Shown in pieces: positions 33,942 to 42,718 of a stretch of 64,000 nucleotides of DNA. A model generated the notes under the pieces. It saw only the letters and a list, made by a program, of their open reading frames with translations. It did no database searches and was not told the DNA's origin. The stretch lies in the NCBI RefSeq assembly GCF_001905595.1, contig NZ_LIXI01000001.1, forward strand, positions 744,001-808,000, in the 5' to 3' direction. The position numbers and the translations under genes are program-made. This stretch comes from Streptomyces sp. CB00316. Lineage in GTDB: Bacteria > Actinomycetota > Actinomycetes > Streptomycetales > Streptomycetaceae. Numbering within the stretch: position 1 is the stretch's first letter; every line of letters starts with the position of its first letter.

Positions 33942-34041
33942 CAGGCCGATCAGTGAGCGCTTCCCCGGCGGGTCCTATTCCGGTTCGGATCCGCCGACCG
34001 ACCGACGGATCTCTGACTGCTCATCAGGCCTTCCGTCGGAT

Positions 34042-34055
34042 TGAAACGTGTTCTA
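34042..34055. promoter_or_regulatory. KstR operator, perfect consensus, before the fused fadE gene
   Basis: TGAAACGTGTTCTA matches TnnAACnnGTTnnA at every defined base. It lies 41 bases before the ATG of the fused acyl-CoA dehydrogenase gene, a position suited to repression. Confidence 0.78.
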
Positions 34056-34096
34056 CTCTTGCGCCGTTCCAGTGGCTGCGACCGGCGAGGATCCGC

Positions 34097-36292
34097 ATGC
34101 GCATCGGCACGGGTATCGGCATCACCGAAGAGCACCGAGCGCTGGCGCACTCCGTACGGGGGTGGCTGGCGCGGGCCGTCCCGCCGGGCGAGGTGCGCAA
34201 ACTCCTCGACGCCAAAGGCCCGGCCGCCTCGGGGGTGCGCCCCGCGTACTGGGAGGCGCTCGCCGGGCAGGGTCTGACCGGGATCCATCTGCCAGAGGAG
34301 TACGGGGGCGGGGGCGGCGGCCTCCTGGACCTCGCCGTGGTCCTGGAGGAGGCGGCCTACGCGTCGCTGCCGGGGCCGTACCTCGCGACCACGCTGACGG
34401 GGGCGGTGCTCGGCCGGACGGCCGGGACCGGGGACCTGCTCCGGGGCCTCGCCGCCGGGGAGCGCACCGCCGCCCTCGCCCTCACCCCCGGCACCCTCAC
34501 CGCCACCCCCGCCGAGGGCGGCCACCGCCTCGACGGCACCGCCCCGCCCGTCCTCTCCGCCGAGGCGGCCGACCTGCTGCTCCTGCCCGCCGCCGACGGG
34601 TCCGGCGGGGTGCTCTGGTTCCTCGTGGAGGCCGGGGCCGAGGGGCTCGCCGTGCGCCCGCACCGCAGTGTGGACCCGACCCGGCCGACAGCGGAGGTGC
34701 GGGCCGACGCCGTTCTCGTACCGGCGCACCGGGCCCTGCCCCTCGACTCCGCGCTCGTCCGGGACCTGGCCGCCGCCCTCCTCGCCGCCGACGCCTGCGG
34801 GACCGCCGCCCGGAGCCTGGACACGGCCGCCGAACACGCCCGCTTACGCCAGCAGTTCGGGCGGCCCATCGGGGCGTTCCAGGCCGTCAAGCACCTCTGC
34901 GCCGACATGCTCGTCCGCCTCGAACAGGCCCGAGCCCTGACCTGGGACGCGGCCCGCGCCGCCGACGAACCACCTGAAGTGCGCGGGCTCACCGCCGCCC
35001 TCGCCGCCGCCACCGCGCCGGAGGCCGCGTACAGCTGCGCCAAGGACGCCATCCAGATCCTCGGCGGCATCGGCTTCACCTGGGAGCACGACGCCCACCT
35101 CCAGCTGCGCCGGGCCGTCCTCGCCCGCCAGCTCCTCGGCACCGCCGGCGCCCACCGGCTGCGCGCCGCCCGCCTCGCGGAAGCCGGGGCCCGCCGCGAA
35201 CTCGCCCTGGAACTCCCCGCCGAGGCCGCCCGCCACCGCACCCAAGCCCGCCCCCGCCTCGCCGCCGCCCGGGGCCTGTCACCCCGCGAAGCCCGCCGCG
35301 CCCTCGCCGCCACCGGCTACGCCGCCCCGCACCTGCCCGCCCCGTACGGGCTGGGCGCGGGCCCCGTACAACAGCTGGCGATCCAGCAGGAGTTGAGCGA
35401 CCAGTCCATCCGGATCAGCGACCTCTCCATCGCCACCTGGGTCGTGCCCTCGCTCATCGCGTACGGGACCGAGGCGCAGCGCGAGCGCTATCTGCCGGCC
35501 ACCCTGCGCGGCGACCTCCAGTGGTGCCAGCTCTTCTCCGAGCCCGACGCCGGATCCGACCTCGCCGCCCTGCGCACCCGGGCCGTACGGACCGACGAGG
35601 GGTGGCGGATCACCGGGCAGAAGGTCTGGACGAGCGCCGCCCGCACCGCCGACCACGGCATCCTGCTCGCCCGCACGGACCCGGACGCGCCCAAGCACCG
35701 GGGGCTCACCTACTTCCTGGTCGACATGAGGAACGCCGAAGGCATCGACATCCGCCCGCTGAAGGAGATCACCGGCCGGGCCCTCTTCAACGAGGTCTAC
35801 TTCGACGACGTGCTCCTCCCCGCCGACGCCGTCGTCGGTGAGGTGGGCGGCGGCTGGCGGGTCGCCCGCAACACCCTGGGCAACGAACGCGTCCACATGG
35901 CCGACCAGATGACCTTCGACAGCGGGCTGGAGGCTCTGATAGCGCGCTCCGCCGGGCTCGACGACACCACCCGTACCCGGATCGGCGCGCTCGCCGCCGA
36001 GGCGCACGCCCTCGCCTGCATCGGGCTGCGCACCACCCTCCAGCAGGTCTCCGGCCTCGAACCGGGCGCCGGGGCCTCGGTGCGCAAGCTCGTCCAGACC
36101 GTCCACCAGCAGAAGGTCGCCGAGCTCACCCTCGAACTCCTCGGCCCGGCAGGCGCGGTGGACGAACCGGAGGCGGGGGAGCGGGCGCTGCACGGCTTCC
36201 TGATGTCCCGCTGCCTGACCATCGCCGGCGGCACCACCCAGATCCAGCTGAACGTCGTCGCCGAGCGGATTCTCGGCCTCCCCCGGGACTGA
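34097..36292 (+). CDS. fadE34: Two-domain acyl-CoA dehydrogenase, FadE34/ChsE3-like
   Basis: ATG at 34097 has GCGAGGA 6 bases upstream; the open frame further left is spurious. The 731-residue product holds two acyl-CoA dehydrogenase units. Unit 1 (~1-370) has HLPEEYGGGGGGLLDLAVVLEE, LRQQFGRPIGAFQAVKHLCAD and GGIGFTWEHDAHLQLRR, but its middle beta-domain lacks the usual SEP-GSD motif. Unit 2 (~398-731) has QLFSEPDAGSDLAALRTR, ITGQKVWTSAARTADHG and the C-terminal GGTTQIQLNVVAERILGLPRD. A single chain of this design is known for mycobacterial FadE34 (ChsE3), which dehydrogenates a C24 steroid acyl-CoA with FAD. Codon 250 is TTA (34844-34846), implying dependence on the bldA tRNA. Ltp1-like gene follows 30 bases on. 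Confidence 0.87.
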   Translation: MRIGTGIGITEEHRALAHSVRGWLARAVPPGEVRKLLDAKGPAASGVRPAYWEALAGQGLTGIHLPEEYGGGGGGLLDLAVVLEEAAYASLPGPYLATTLTGAVLGRTAGTGDLLRGLAAGERTAALALTPGTLTATPAEGGHRLDGTAPPVLSAEAADLLLLPAADGSGGVLWFLVEAGAEGLAVRPHRSVDPTRPTAEVRADAVLVPAHRALPLDSALVRDLAAALLAADACGTAARSLDTAAEHARLRQQFGRPIGAFQAVKHLCADMLVRLEQARALTWDAARAADEPPEVRGLTAALAAATAPEAAYSCAKDAIQILGGIGFTWEHDAHLQLRRAVLARQLLGTAGAHRLRAARLAEAGARRELALELPAEAARHRTQARPRLAAARGLSPREARRALAATGYAAPHLPAPYGLGAGPVQQLAIQQELSDQSIRISDLSIATWVVPSLIAYGTEAQRERYLPATLRGDLQWCQLFSEPDAGSDLAALRTRAVRTDEGWRITGQKVWTSAARTADHGILLARTDPDAPKHRGLTYFLVDMRNAEGIDIRPLKEITGRALFNEVYFDDVLLPADAVVGEVGGGWRVARNTLGNERVHMADQMTFDSGLEALIARSAGLDDTTRTRIGALAAEAHALACIGLRTTLQQVSGLEPGAGASVRKLVQTVHQQKVAELTLELLGPAGAVDEPEAGERALHGFLMSRCLTIAGGTTQIQLNVVAERILGLPRD

Positions 36293-36322
36293 GCACGCCG
36301 AACACAGAAGAGGAGTCGGTAG

Positions 36323-37522
36323 ATGAAGGCGTACATCGTCGGCGTCGGCATGACCATGTTCGAGAAGCCCGAGACCCGCGACTGGAGTTACGGGGACATG
36401 GTCCGCGAGGCGGGCACCGCCGCGCTGGAGGACGCGGGCGTCCGCTACGACCAGGTCGAACAGGTCCCCGTCGGCTACTGCTTCCAGCCCTCCACCGCCG
36501 GACAGCGGGCCGTCTACGAGCTGGGCCTGACCGGCATCCCCGTCTACAACGTCAACAACAACTGCGCCACCGGGTCCACCGCCCTGATGCTGGCCCGGCA
36601 GTTCGTCGAGGGCGGCGGCAGCGACTGCGTCCTCGCCGTCGGCTTCGAGAAGATGGCCCGGGGCTCACTGGGCGGTGGCTCGGAGGGTGGCTCCAGCGGC
36701 GGGGACCTCGCCTCCTCGCCCGTCGCCCGGCACTACGGGATCATGGCCGCCGCCCACGGCTTCGAGATGTCCCCGCCCACCGCCCAGATCTTCGGCAACG
36801 CGGCCCGCGAGCACATGCGGCGGTACGGGACCACGCCCGCGCAGCTCGCGGCGGTCGGCGCCAAGAACCACCGGCACTCGGTGAACAACCCGTACGCCCA
36901 GTTCCAGGACCCCTGCACGGTGGAGGAGATCCTCGCCGCCAGTACCGTCCACGACCCCCTCACCAAGCTCCAGTGCTCACCCACCTCCGACGGCGCCGCG
37001 GCGGCCGTGGTCGTCTCCGCGCGGTTCGTCGAGCGGCACGGCCTGGGGGAGCGGGCCGTGGAGATCGCCGCCCAGGCCATGACCACCGACACCGACGCCT
37101 CCTTCGCCTCCGGCACCTGCATCGACGCGGTCGGCGCCCCGATGTCCCGGGCCGCCGCCCAGCAGGTCTACGAGAGCTCGGGCCTCGGCCCCGGCGACCT
37201 CGACGTGATCGAGCTGCACGACTGCTTCTCCATCAACGAGCTCCTCACCTACGAGGCGCTCGGCCTGTGCGGCGAGGGGGAGTCCGGCAAGCTCGTGGAA
37301 TTGGGGGCGACCACGTACGGCGGGCGGTGGGTGGTGAACCCGTCGGGCGGGCTGATCTCCAAGGGGCACCCGCTGGGCGCGACCGGGATCGCCCAGGCCG
37401 CCGAGCTGACCTGGCAGCTGCGCGGGGAGGCGGGCCCGCGCCAGGTCCCGGGCGCCCGCACCGGCCTCGCCCACAACATCGGGCTGGGCGGGGCGGCGGT
37501 GGTGACGCTGCTGCGGCGGTGA
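36323..37522 (+). CDS. ltp1: Ltp1-like lipid-transfer protein / SCP-x-type thiolase
   Basis: ATG at 36323 is preceded by GAGGAG. The 399-residue protein is thiolase-fold: nucleophile Cys81 in NNNCATGSTALMLA, HDCFSINELL, GHPLGATGIAQ, and a C-terminal NIGLGGAAVV in place of the usual thiolase CxG. Segments such as YGTTPAQLAAVGAKNHRHSVNNPYAQFQDP and KLQCSPTSDGAAAAV match mycobacterial Ltp1 (Rv2790c-type) as I recall it. These proteins act in sterol or acyl-CoA carbon-carbon bond cleavage. It shares the promoter of the fused FadE gene (30-base gap), so it belongs to the same KstR-controlled unit. Confidence 0.87.
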   Translation: MKAYIVGVGMTMFEKPETRDWSYGDMVREAGTAALEDAGVRYDQVEQVPVGYCFQPSTAGQRAVYELGLTGIPVYNVNNNCATGSTALMLARQFVEGGGSDCVLAVGFEKMARGSLGGGSEGGSSGGDLASSPVARHYGIMAAAHGFEMSPPTAQIFGNAAREHMRRYGTTPAQLAAVGAKNHRHSVNNPYAQFQDPCTVEEILAASTVHDPLTKLQCSPTSDGAAAAVVVSARFVERHGLGERAVEIAAQAMTTDTDASFASGTCIDAVGAPMSRAAAQQVYESSGLGPGDLDVIELHDCFSINELLTYEALGLCGEGESGKLVELGATTYGGRWVVNPSGGLISKGHPLGATGIAQAAELTWQLRGEAGPRQVPGARTGLAHNIGLGGAAVVTLLRR

Positions 37523-37646
37523 GGTCGCAGGCGGGGGCAGGGCTGCTGCTGCGGCGATGAGGCACACCCGTAGGCCAGGACTTCGGACCCAGGGCCCAGG
37601 ATCTCCGACCGATACCCGATGTACGGGGCATCCAGCACCTGCGACC

Positions 37647-39128
37647 ATGACCGGCATGGCAGACGACCCCGCACCCGCGCCCACCCGTACCTCCCGCTCC
37701 CGCGTACCCACCGGCGCGTGGGCCGTCGTGCTCGCCGCCTGTACGGGACAGTTCCTCGTCGTCCTCGACGTGTCCGTGGTCAACGTGGCGCTGCCCTCCA
37801 TGCGCGCCGACCTCGGGCTGAGCCACGGCGCGCTCCAGTGGGTCGTCAACGCCTACTCGATCGCGTTCGCCGGGTTCATGCTGCTGGGCGGGCGGGCCGC
37901 CGACATCTACGGCCGTAAGCGGATGTTCCTCGTCGGGCTCGGCGTCTTCACCACCGCCTCCCTCGCGGGCGGCCTCGCCCAGGAGGGCTGGCAGCTCCTC
38001 GCGGCCCGGGGAGCGCAGGGCCTCGGGGCCGCCGTCCTGGCCCCCGCCACGCTCACCATCCTCACCGCCGCCGTGCCCGAGGGTCCCGCCCGGACCAGGG
38101 CGATAGCGACCTGGATGGCGGTCGGCGCGGGCGGCGGCGCGGCCGGCGGGCTCATCGGCGGGATCCTCACCGACGCCCTCTCCTGGCGCTGGGTCCTCCT
38201 CATCAACGTGCCCGTCGGCGCCCTCGTCCTGGTCGCCGCCGCCCTGTGGATCACCGAGGGCCGGGCGGGCGACCGCCGCCGCATCGACCTGCTGGGCGCC
38301 GTCCTGGTCACCGCGGGCCTGGCGACCGTCGCGTACGGCATCGTCCAGACCGAGGCCGTCGGCTGGACGGCCGCCGCCACCCTCGTATCGTTGCTCTCCG
38401 GAGCGGTGCTGCTGGCCGCGTTCGTCCTGGTCGAGGCGCGGACGTCGGTCCCGCTGATCCCGCTGCGGGTGTTCGGCGTACGGGCCGTCTCCTCGGCCAA
38501 CGTGTCGATGTTCCTCATGGGGTCGGCGACCTTCTCCATGTGGTACTTCATGACCGTCTACGCCCAGAACGTGCTGGGCTACACGCCGTTGCAGGCCGGG
38601 CTCGCCCTGATGCCGACCTCGGCCGCCGTCATCATCGGCTCCAAGGCCGCGCCCCGCCTCATGGCGCGTACGGGGGCCAAGAGCCTCGCCGTCGCCGGGG
38701 TGCTGATCACCGCCGCGGGCTTCGGCTGGCAGTCCACCATGGGCGTCGACGGCTCCTACCTCACCGCGATCTGCCTGCCCGGCGTCCTGATGATGGCCGG
38801 CGCCGGTCTCGCCTCCACCCCGCTGGCCACCCTCGCCACCTCCGGCGCGGCCGCCGGGGACGCCGGACTCGTCTCCGGTCTGGTCAACACCTCCCGCACC
38901 ATGGGCGGCGCCCTCGGCCTCGCGGTGCTGTCCACGGTCGCCGCCGCCCGCACGGCGGGCTCGGTCGACGCGGCCGAGGTCACCGCCGGGTACGCCACGG
39001 CGTTCCGTACGGCGTGCGGAGTGCTGCTGGTCGGGGTCCTGGTGATGCTGGCGTGGCTGCCGAACCACCGGGCGCCCCGCGTACGGGAGGAGCAGGTGGC
39101 GAAGGTGACGGCGCGGGAGCGGGTCTGA
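37647..39128 (+). CDS. DHA2-family MFS transporter
   Basis: ATG at 37647 (MTGMADDP) or 37656 is the likely start; no strong ribosome binding site is visible. The 493-residue product has 14 predicted helices. The family motif LVVLDVSVVNVALPSMRADL is in helix 1 and GRAADIYGRKRM in loop 2-3. It exports drugs or metabolites by proton antiport. It lies between two KstR-type units, 124 bases after the Ltp1-like gene, so steroid or intermediate export is possible. No box lies directly before it, and it could also be unrelated. Confidence 0.88.
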   Translation: MTGMADDPAPAPTRTSRSRVPTGAWAVVLAACTGQFLVVLDVSVVNVALPSMRADLGLSHGALQWVVNAYSIAFAGFMLLGGRAADIYGRKRMFLVGLGVFTTASLAGGLAQEGWQLLAARGAQGLGAAVLAPATLTILTAAVPEGPARTRAIATWMAVGAGGGAAGGLIGGILTDALSWRWVLLINVPVGALVLVAAALWITEGRAGDRRRIDLLGAVLVTAGLATVAYGIVQTEAVGWTAAATLVSLLSGAVLLAAFVLVEARTSVPLIPLRVFGVRAVSSANVSMFLMGSATFSMWYFMTVYAQNVLGYTPLQAGLALMPTSAAVIIGSKAAPRLMARTGAKSLAVAGVLITAAGFGWQSTMGVDGSYLTAICLPGVLMMAGAGLASTPLATLATSGAAAGDAGLVSGLVNTSRTMGGALGLAVLSTVAAARTAGSVDAAEVTAGYATAFRTACGVLLVGVLVMLAWLPNHRAPRVREEQVAKVTARERV

Positions 39129-39214
39129 GCAACCGCGTCCGGGAGCAGTGCATCTGACGTGGCGTCAGCGGTCTTCCCAACTTCCGGGGGCTGCGTTATA
39201 CATGGGCCATCGGC

Positions 39215-39228
39215 TAGAACGCGTTCTA
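39215..39228. promoter_or_regulatory. KstR operator, perfect consensus, before the MaoC operon
   Basis: TAGAACGCGTTCTA matches TnnAACnnGTTnnA exactly and is part of the perfect 16-base palindrome CTAGAACGCGTTCTAG (39214-39229). It is 110 bases upstream of the hydratase ATG and is the strongest box in the window. Confidence 0.82.
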
Positions 39229-39337
39229 GAACGGCGCGTCCTGGCGATCCCCGCGCGGCCTCGGTGCGGTCGGCGGTGCGGACAGCCGCACCGAGGTCTC
39301 CACCGTCGGTCTCCCCTCGTCAAGGAGCGGCTTCGCC

Positions 39338-40195
39338 ATGCCCATCGATGCCCCAGCGGCCCTCGCCGCCGACCCCCGTCGAGCCGAGATCGCCTGGAAC
39401 CACAAGGACGTCCAGCTCTACCACCTGGGCCTCGGCGCGGGCACCCCCGCCACCGACCCCGACGAGCTGCGCTACACCCTGGAGTCCCGGCTCCAGGTGC
39501 TGCCGAGCTTCGCCACCGTCGCGGGCGCCGGAACGGCCGCGTTCGGCGGGATGGGCGCGGCCGGGATCGACGTGGACCCCGCCGCCGTCCTGCACGGCGG
39601 CCAGACCGTACGCGTGCACCGGCCGATCCCCGTGACCGGCCGGGCCGAACAGACCTCGAAGGTCGCGGCGGTGTACGACAAGGGCAAGGCCGCCGTGGTC
39701 GTGCTGCGTACCGAGGCGAGCGACGACGACGGTCCGCTCTGGACCAACGGCGCCCGGATCTTCGTACGGGGAGAGGGCGGCTTCGGCGGAGAGCGCGGGC
39801 CCTCCGACCGGCTCACCGTGCCCGACCGGGACCCCGACCGCACGGTCGAACGCCCGATCCGTGAGGACCAGGCGCTGCTCTACCGGCTCTCCGGGGACTG
39901 GAACCCGCTCCACGCGGACCCGGCCTTCGCCGAGCGGGCCGGCTTCGACCGGCCGATCCTGCACGGGCTGTGCACGTACGGCATGACCCTCAAGGCCGTC
40001 GCCGACACCCTGCTGGACGGTGACGTCTCCCGCATCGCCGCCTACCGCACCCGCTTCGCCGGAGTGGTCTTCCCCGGCGAGACCCTCCGCATCCGGATGT
40101 GGGCGGCCGGGGACGGCCACGTCCAGGTGACGGTCACCGCCGCCGAGCGGGACGACGCACCGGTCCTCGCGGACACGCTCGTCGAACACTCCTGA
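39338..40195 (+). CDS. MaoC-family 2-enoyl-CoA hydratase, ChsH3-like
   Basis: The 285-residue protein is a double hot-dog hydratase. The C-terminal half has the hydratase-2 motif YRLSGDWNPLHADPAFAERAGF with catalytic Asp187 and His192. The N-terminal half is the inactive hot-dog that shapes the tunnel for a bulky acyl chain. Size and layout match mycobacterial ChsH3 (Rv3538-type) and the hydratase part of type-2 multifunctional enzymes. It adds water to the steroid enoyl-CoA formed by the acyl-CoA dehydrogenase. It heads a three-gene operon with an alcohol dehydrogenase (47-base gap) and an SDR (34-base gap). Confidence 0.88.
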   Translation: MPIDAPAALAADPRRAEIAWNHKDVQLYHLGLGAGTPATDPDELRYTLESRLQVLPSFATVAGAGTAAFGGMGAAGIDVDPAAVLHGGQTVRVHRPIPVTGRAEQTSKVAAVYDKGKAAVVVLRTEASDDDGPLWTNGARIFVRGEGGFGGERGPSDRLTVPDRDPDRTVERPIREDQALLYRLSGDWNPLHADPAFAERAGFDRPILHGLCTYGMTLKAVADTLLDGDVSRIAAYRTRFAGVVFPGETLRIRMWAAGDGHVQVTVTAAERDDAPVLADTLVEHS

Positions 40196-40242
40196 GCACA
40201 TCAGCACCCTTTCTGGCAGCCGATTCGAGGGGAGCCGTACCC

Positions 40243-41319
40243 ATGCGCGCAGCCGTACTGCACGAGACAGGCCAGGAGAAGCTGGAGGTCCTCGACGACG
40301 TCGAGGCGGTGGGGTTCGGCCCCGGAAAGGTCAGGCTCCGCATCCGGGCCACCGGGCTCTGCCACTCCGACGTCTCCGCGATGAGCGGCATCCTCCCGCA
40401 GCCCGCCCCCTTCGTCCCCGGCCACGAGGGCGCGGGCGAGGTGATCGACGTCGGGGACGGGGTGAGCGGCCTCAGCTCCGGCGACCGGGTCCTCGTCTGC
40501 TGGCTGCCCGCCTGCGGGGCCTGTCCGTCCTGCAAGCGCGGCCAGACCCAGCTCTGCCTCGCGGGCTTCATGAACGCGGGCACCCCCAACTTCAAGCGCC
40601 CCGGCGGCGACGTCTTCGGCTTCGCGGGCACCGGCACCTTCACCGAAGAGGTCGTCGTCGGCGCGGGCTGCGCGGTGCCGATCCCCGACGACGTACCGTT
40701 CGAGATCGCGGCCCTGATCGGCTGCGGGGTCACCACCGGCCTCGGCGCGGCCATCAACACGGCCGAGGTGGAGGCGGGTTCGTCGGTCGCGGTGATCGGC
40801 TGCGGTGGTGTCGGGATTTCCACCATCCAGGGCGCCCGCGTCCAGGGTGCCGCCCAGATCGTCGCCGTCGACCCGGTCGCCCCCCGCCGCGAGGCCGCCC
40901 TCCGCTTCGGCGCCACCGAGGCCGTCGCCCCCGAGGGACTGGCCGACGCCAAACAGCGCGTCACCGGCGGCGAGGGCTTCGACTACGTCTTCGAGGTCGT
41001 CGGAAAGTCCGCCACCGCCCGCACCGCCTACGAGCACACCCGCCGCGGCGGCACCCTCTGCGTCGTCGGGGCCGGGGCCACGGACGACCACTTCCAGGTC
41101 AACATGTTCGAGCTGTTCTTCGACGAGAAGCGCATCCTCCCCTCCATGTACGGCGGCGGGGACGTGTTGCGCTCCTACGAGCGGGCCATCGCGCTCTGGC
41201 GGGCGGGCCGGATCGACCTGGAGTCGATGATCACCCACCGGGTCCGGCTGGAGGAGGTCAACGACGCGCTGGACCAGATGCGGACCGGGGAGTCGCTGCG
41301 TACCTGCATCGAACTCTGA
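40243..41319 (+). CDS. Zinc-dependent medium-chain alcohol dehydrogenase
   Basis: ATG at 40243 has GAGGGGAG upstream. The 358-residue protein has the catalytic zinc ligands Cys40 (GLCHSD) and His61-Glu62 (PGHEGAGEV), the structural zinc cysteines 91, 94, 97 and 105 (ACGACPSCKRGQTQLC), and the NAD-binding GCGGVGIST. It belongs to the class III-like MDR alcohol dehydrogenases common in actinobacteria. In this operon it may oxidise the steroid side-chain alcohol made by CYP125. Alternatively it may be a formaldehyde or general alcohol enzyme; sequence alone does not decide. Confidence 0.9.
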   Translation: MRAAVLHETGQEKLEVLDDVEAVGFGPGKVRLRIRATGLCHSDVSAMSGILPQPAPFVPGHEGAGEVIDVGDGVSGLSSGDRVLVCWLPACGACPSCKRGQTQLCLAGFMNAGTPNFKRPGGDVFGFAGTGTFTEEVVVGAGCAVPIPDDVPFEIAALIGCGVTTGLGAAINTAEVEAGSSVAVIGCGGVGISTIQGARVQGAAQIVAVDPVAPRREAALRFGATEAVAPEGLADAKQRVTGGEGFDYVFEVVGKSATARTAYEHTRRGGTLCVVGAGATDDHFQVNMFELFFDEKRILPSMYGGGDVLRSYERAIALWRAGRIDLESMITHRVRLEEVNDALDQMRTGESLRTCIEL

Positions 41320-41353
41320 AACCGGCTCCGGAACAACGACGTTGAGGAATGCC

Positions 41354-42301
41354 ATGCCACCTTCCCTCCCGCTGGACGGGCTGTCCGCGATCGTCACCGG
41401 CGCCGGCCGCGGCCTCGGCCGCGCAGAGGCCCTCGAACTGGCCCGGCTCGGCGCCGCCGTCGTCGTCAACGACTACGGGCAGCCCGGCCGCGACGGCTCG
41501 GGTTCGGCGTCGGCCGCGCCCGCCGAGGAGGTCGTCGCCGATATCCGCGCGGCGGGCGGCCGGGCCAGGGCCCACCTCGGAGACGTGTCCGACCACGAAC
41601 AGGCGCGAGAGCTGGTGGAGTTGGCGGTCTCCGCCTATGGAAAGCTCGACATCCTGGTCAACAACGCGGGCATCCTGCGGGACCGGATGATCTTCTCGAT
41701 GAGCGAGGACGAGTGGGACGCGGTGATCCGTGTCCACCTCAAGGGCCACTTCAACACCACCCACTTCGCCGCCGCCCACTGGCGCTCGCGCTCCAAGGAA
41801 GTGGGCGGCCCGGTGTACGGGCGGATCGTCAACACCTCGTCGGAGGCGTACCTCGCGGGCTCCGCCGGGCAGCCCAACTACGCGGCGGCCAAGGGCGGCA
41901 TCGTCGGCCTCACCACCTCCACCGCGCTCGCCCTCGCCAAGTACGGCGTCACCGCCAACGCCATCTGCCCGCGCGCCCGGACCCGGATGACCGAGGACGT
42001 GTTCGCGGGCTTGCAGGAACCGGCCGACGGCATGGTCGACGCCCTGGCCCCCGAGCATGTCTCCCCGCTCGTCGGCTATCTCGCCTCACCCGCCGCCGCC
42101 GGGGTCAACGGGCAGCTGCTCGTCGTCCACGGGGGCATGGTCGCGATCGTCGAACGGCCCAGGGTGGCGGCCAAGTTCGACGCGGCGAAGGAGACGTTCA
42201 CCTTCGCCGAGTTGGACGAGCTGATCACCCCGTACTACGCGGACCGGCCGCGGAACGAGACCTTCGCGGCCGCCGAAGTGCTGGGCCTCAAGCGGGAGTA
42301 A
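41354..42301 (+). CDS. Short-chain dehydrogenase, Hsd4A-like 3-hydroxyacyl-CoA dehydrogenase
   Basis: ATG at 41354 follows TTGAGGAA. The 315-residue protein has TGAGRGLG (15-22) for NAD, NNAG (103-106), and catalytic Ser163, Tyr176 and Lys180 in SSEAYLAG...PNYAAAKGG. The long C-terminal extension (~250-315) with FTFAELDELITPYYADRP is the feature of the SDR domain of peroxisomal multifunctional enzyme type 2 and of mycobacterial Hsd4A (Rv3502c-type). It oxidises the 3-hydroxyacyl-CoA made by the MaoC hydratase two genes upstream, so hydratase and dehydrogenase of one beta-oxidation step are co-transcribed. A strong terminator follows. Confidence 0.88.
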   Translation: MPPSLPLDGLSAIVTGAGRGLGRAEALELARLGAAVVVNDYGQPGRDGSGSASAAPAEEVVADIRAAGGRARAHLGDVSDHEQARELVELAVSAYGKLDILVNNAGILRDRMIFSMSEDEWDAVIRVHLKGHFNTTHFAAAHWRSRSKEVGGPVYGRIVNTSSEAYLAGSAGQPNYAAAKGGIVGLTTSTALALAKYGVTANAICPRARTRMTEDVFAGLQEPADGMVDALAPEHVSPLVGYLASPAAAGVNGQLLVVHGGMVAIVERPRVAAKFDAAKETFTFAELDELITPYYADRPRNETFAAAEVLGLKRE

Positions 42302-42312
42302 GGGAAAACAGA

Positions 42313-42355
42313 AGGTGGGCCCGGGTACGGCACTTCGCCGTACCCGGGCCCACCT
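42313..42355 (+). terminator. Strong hairpin terminator after the Hsd4A-like gene
   Basis: A perfect 19-bp stem (42313-42331 with 42337-42355) around an ACTTC loop begins 12 bases after the TAA of the SDR gene. No T-run follows, but stem strength and position are typical of Streptomyces terminators. Confidence 0.85.
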
Positions 42356-42374
42356 CATGCTGCCGCGCTACGGC

Positions 42375-42446
42375 TCAGGCCGCCCTGGATTCCTCCTGGG
42401 CGGGCCTGCGGTGGCGCCCGTGCGGCTGCACCGACGTGTTCTCCAT
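42375..42446 (-). CDS. Possible 23-residue small protein
   Basis: ATG at 42446 is preceded by GAGGGGG with good spacing, and the frame reads MENTSVQPHGRHRRPAQEE then SRAA and a stop. It is basic and His/Arg-rich with no signal or membrane segment. The strong ribosome binding site is the main argument that it is translated. No family is recognised. A longer overlapping minus-strand frame (42355-42570) looks like low-complexity Arg/Gly sequence and is less credible. Confidence 0.35.
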   Translation of the reverse strand: MENTSVQPHGRHRRPAQEESRAA

Positions 42447-42484
42447 CGACGCACCCCCTCGGTGCTTTCCGGAACCGCCGGTCC

Positions 42485-42528
42485 CGGCCCCCTCCGCGTC
42501 GCCCCCCGGCCCCCTCCGCGTCGCCCCC
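42485..42528. repeat. Tandem 22-base direct repeat
   Basis: The 22-base unit starting CGGCCCCCTCC occurs twice in succession (42485-42506 and 42507-42528) without mismatch, inside the 417-base gap 42302-42718. The unit length is not a multiple of three, so it is probably non-coding and recent. The remaining 42529-42718 shows no gene. Confidence 0.8.
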
Positions 42529-42718
42529 CGGCGTACGCGGCGTGGTCGTGTCGGTTCGGGCTTCGGACATGTGGGAAGTCCCCCCGTTGTGATCGCTTAC
42601 CTGTTACCTGTGTCGCGCGTTCGTGTTCCGTAGGCGCGTTCGCAAGCCTCGCCGCCGCCCTCCGGCACGGTCACCGCCGGCGCCCGCCCGGTACGGCCGC
42701 GTAGCCCGGGCGCCGAGT

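Noticed and set aside
42355..42570. 71-codon minus-strand ORF
   Set aside because: Arg/Gly low-complexity translation that runs through the tandem repeat; the shorter 23-codon frame has the better ribosome binding site.
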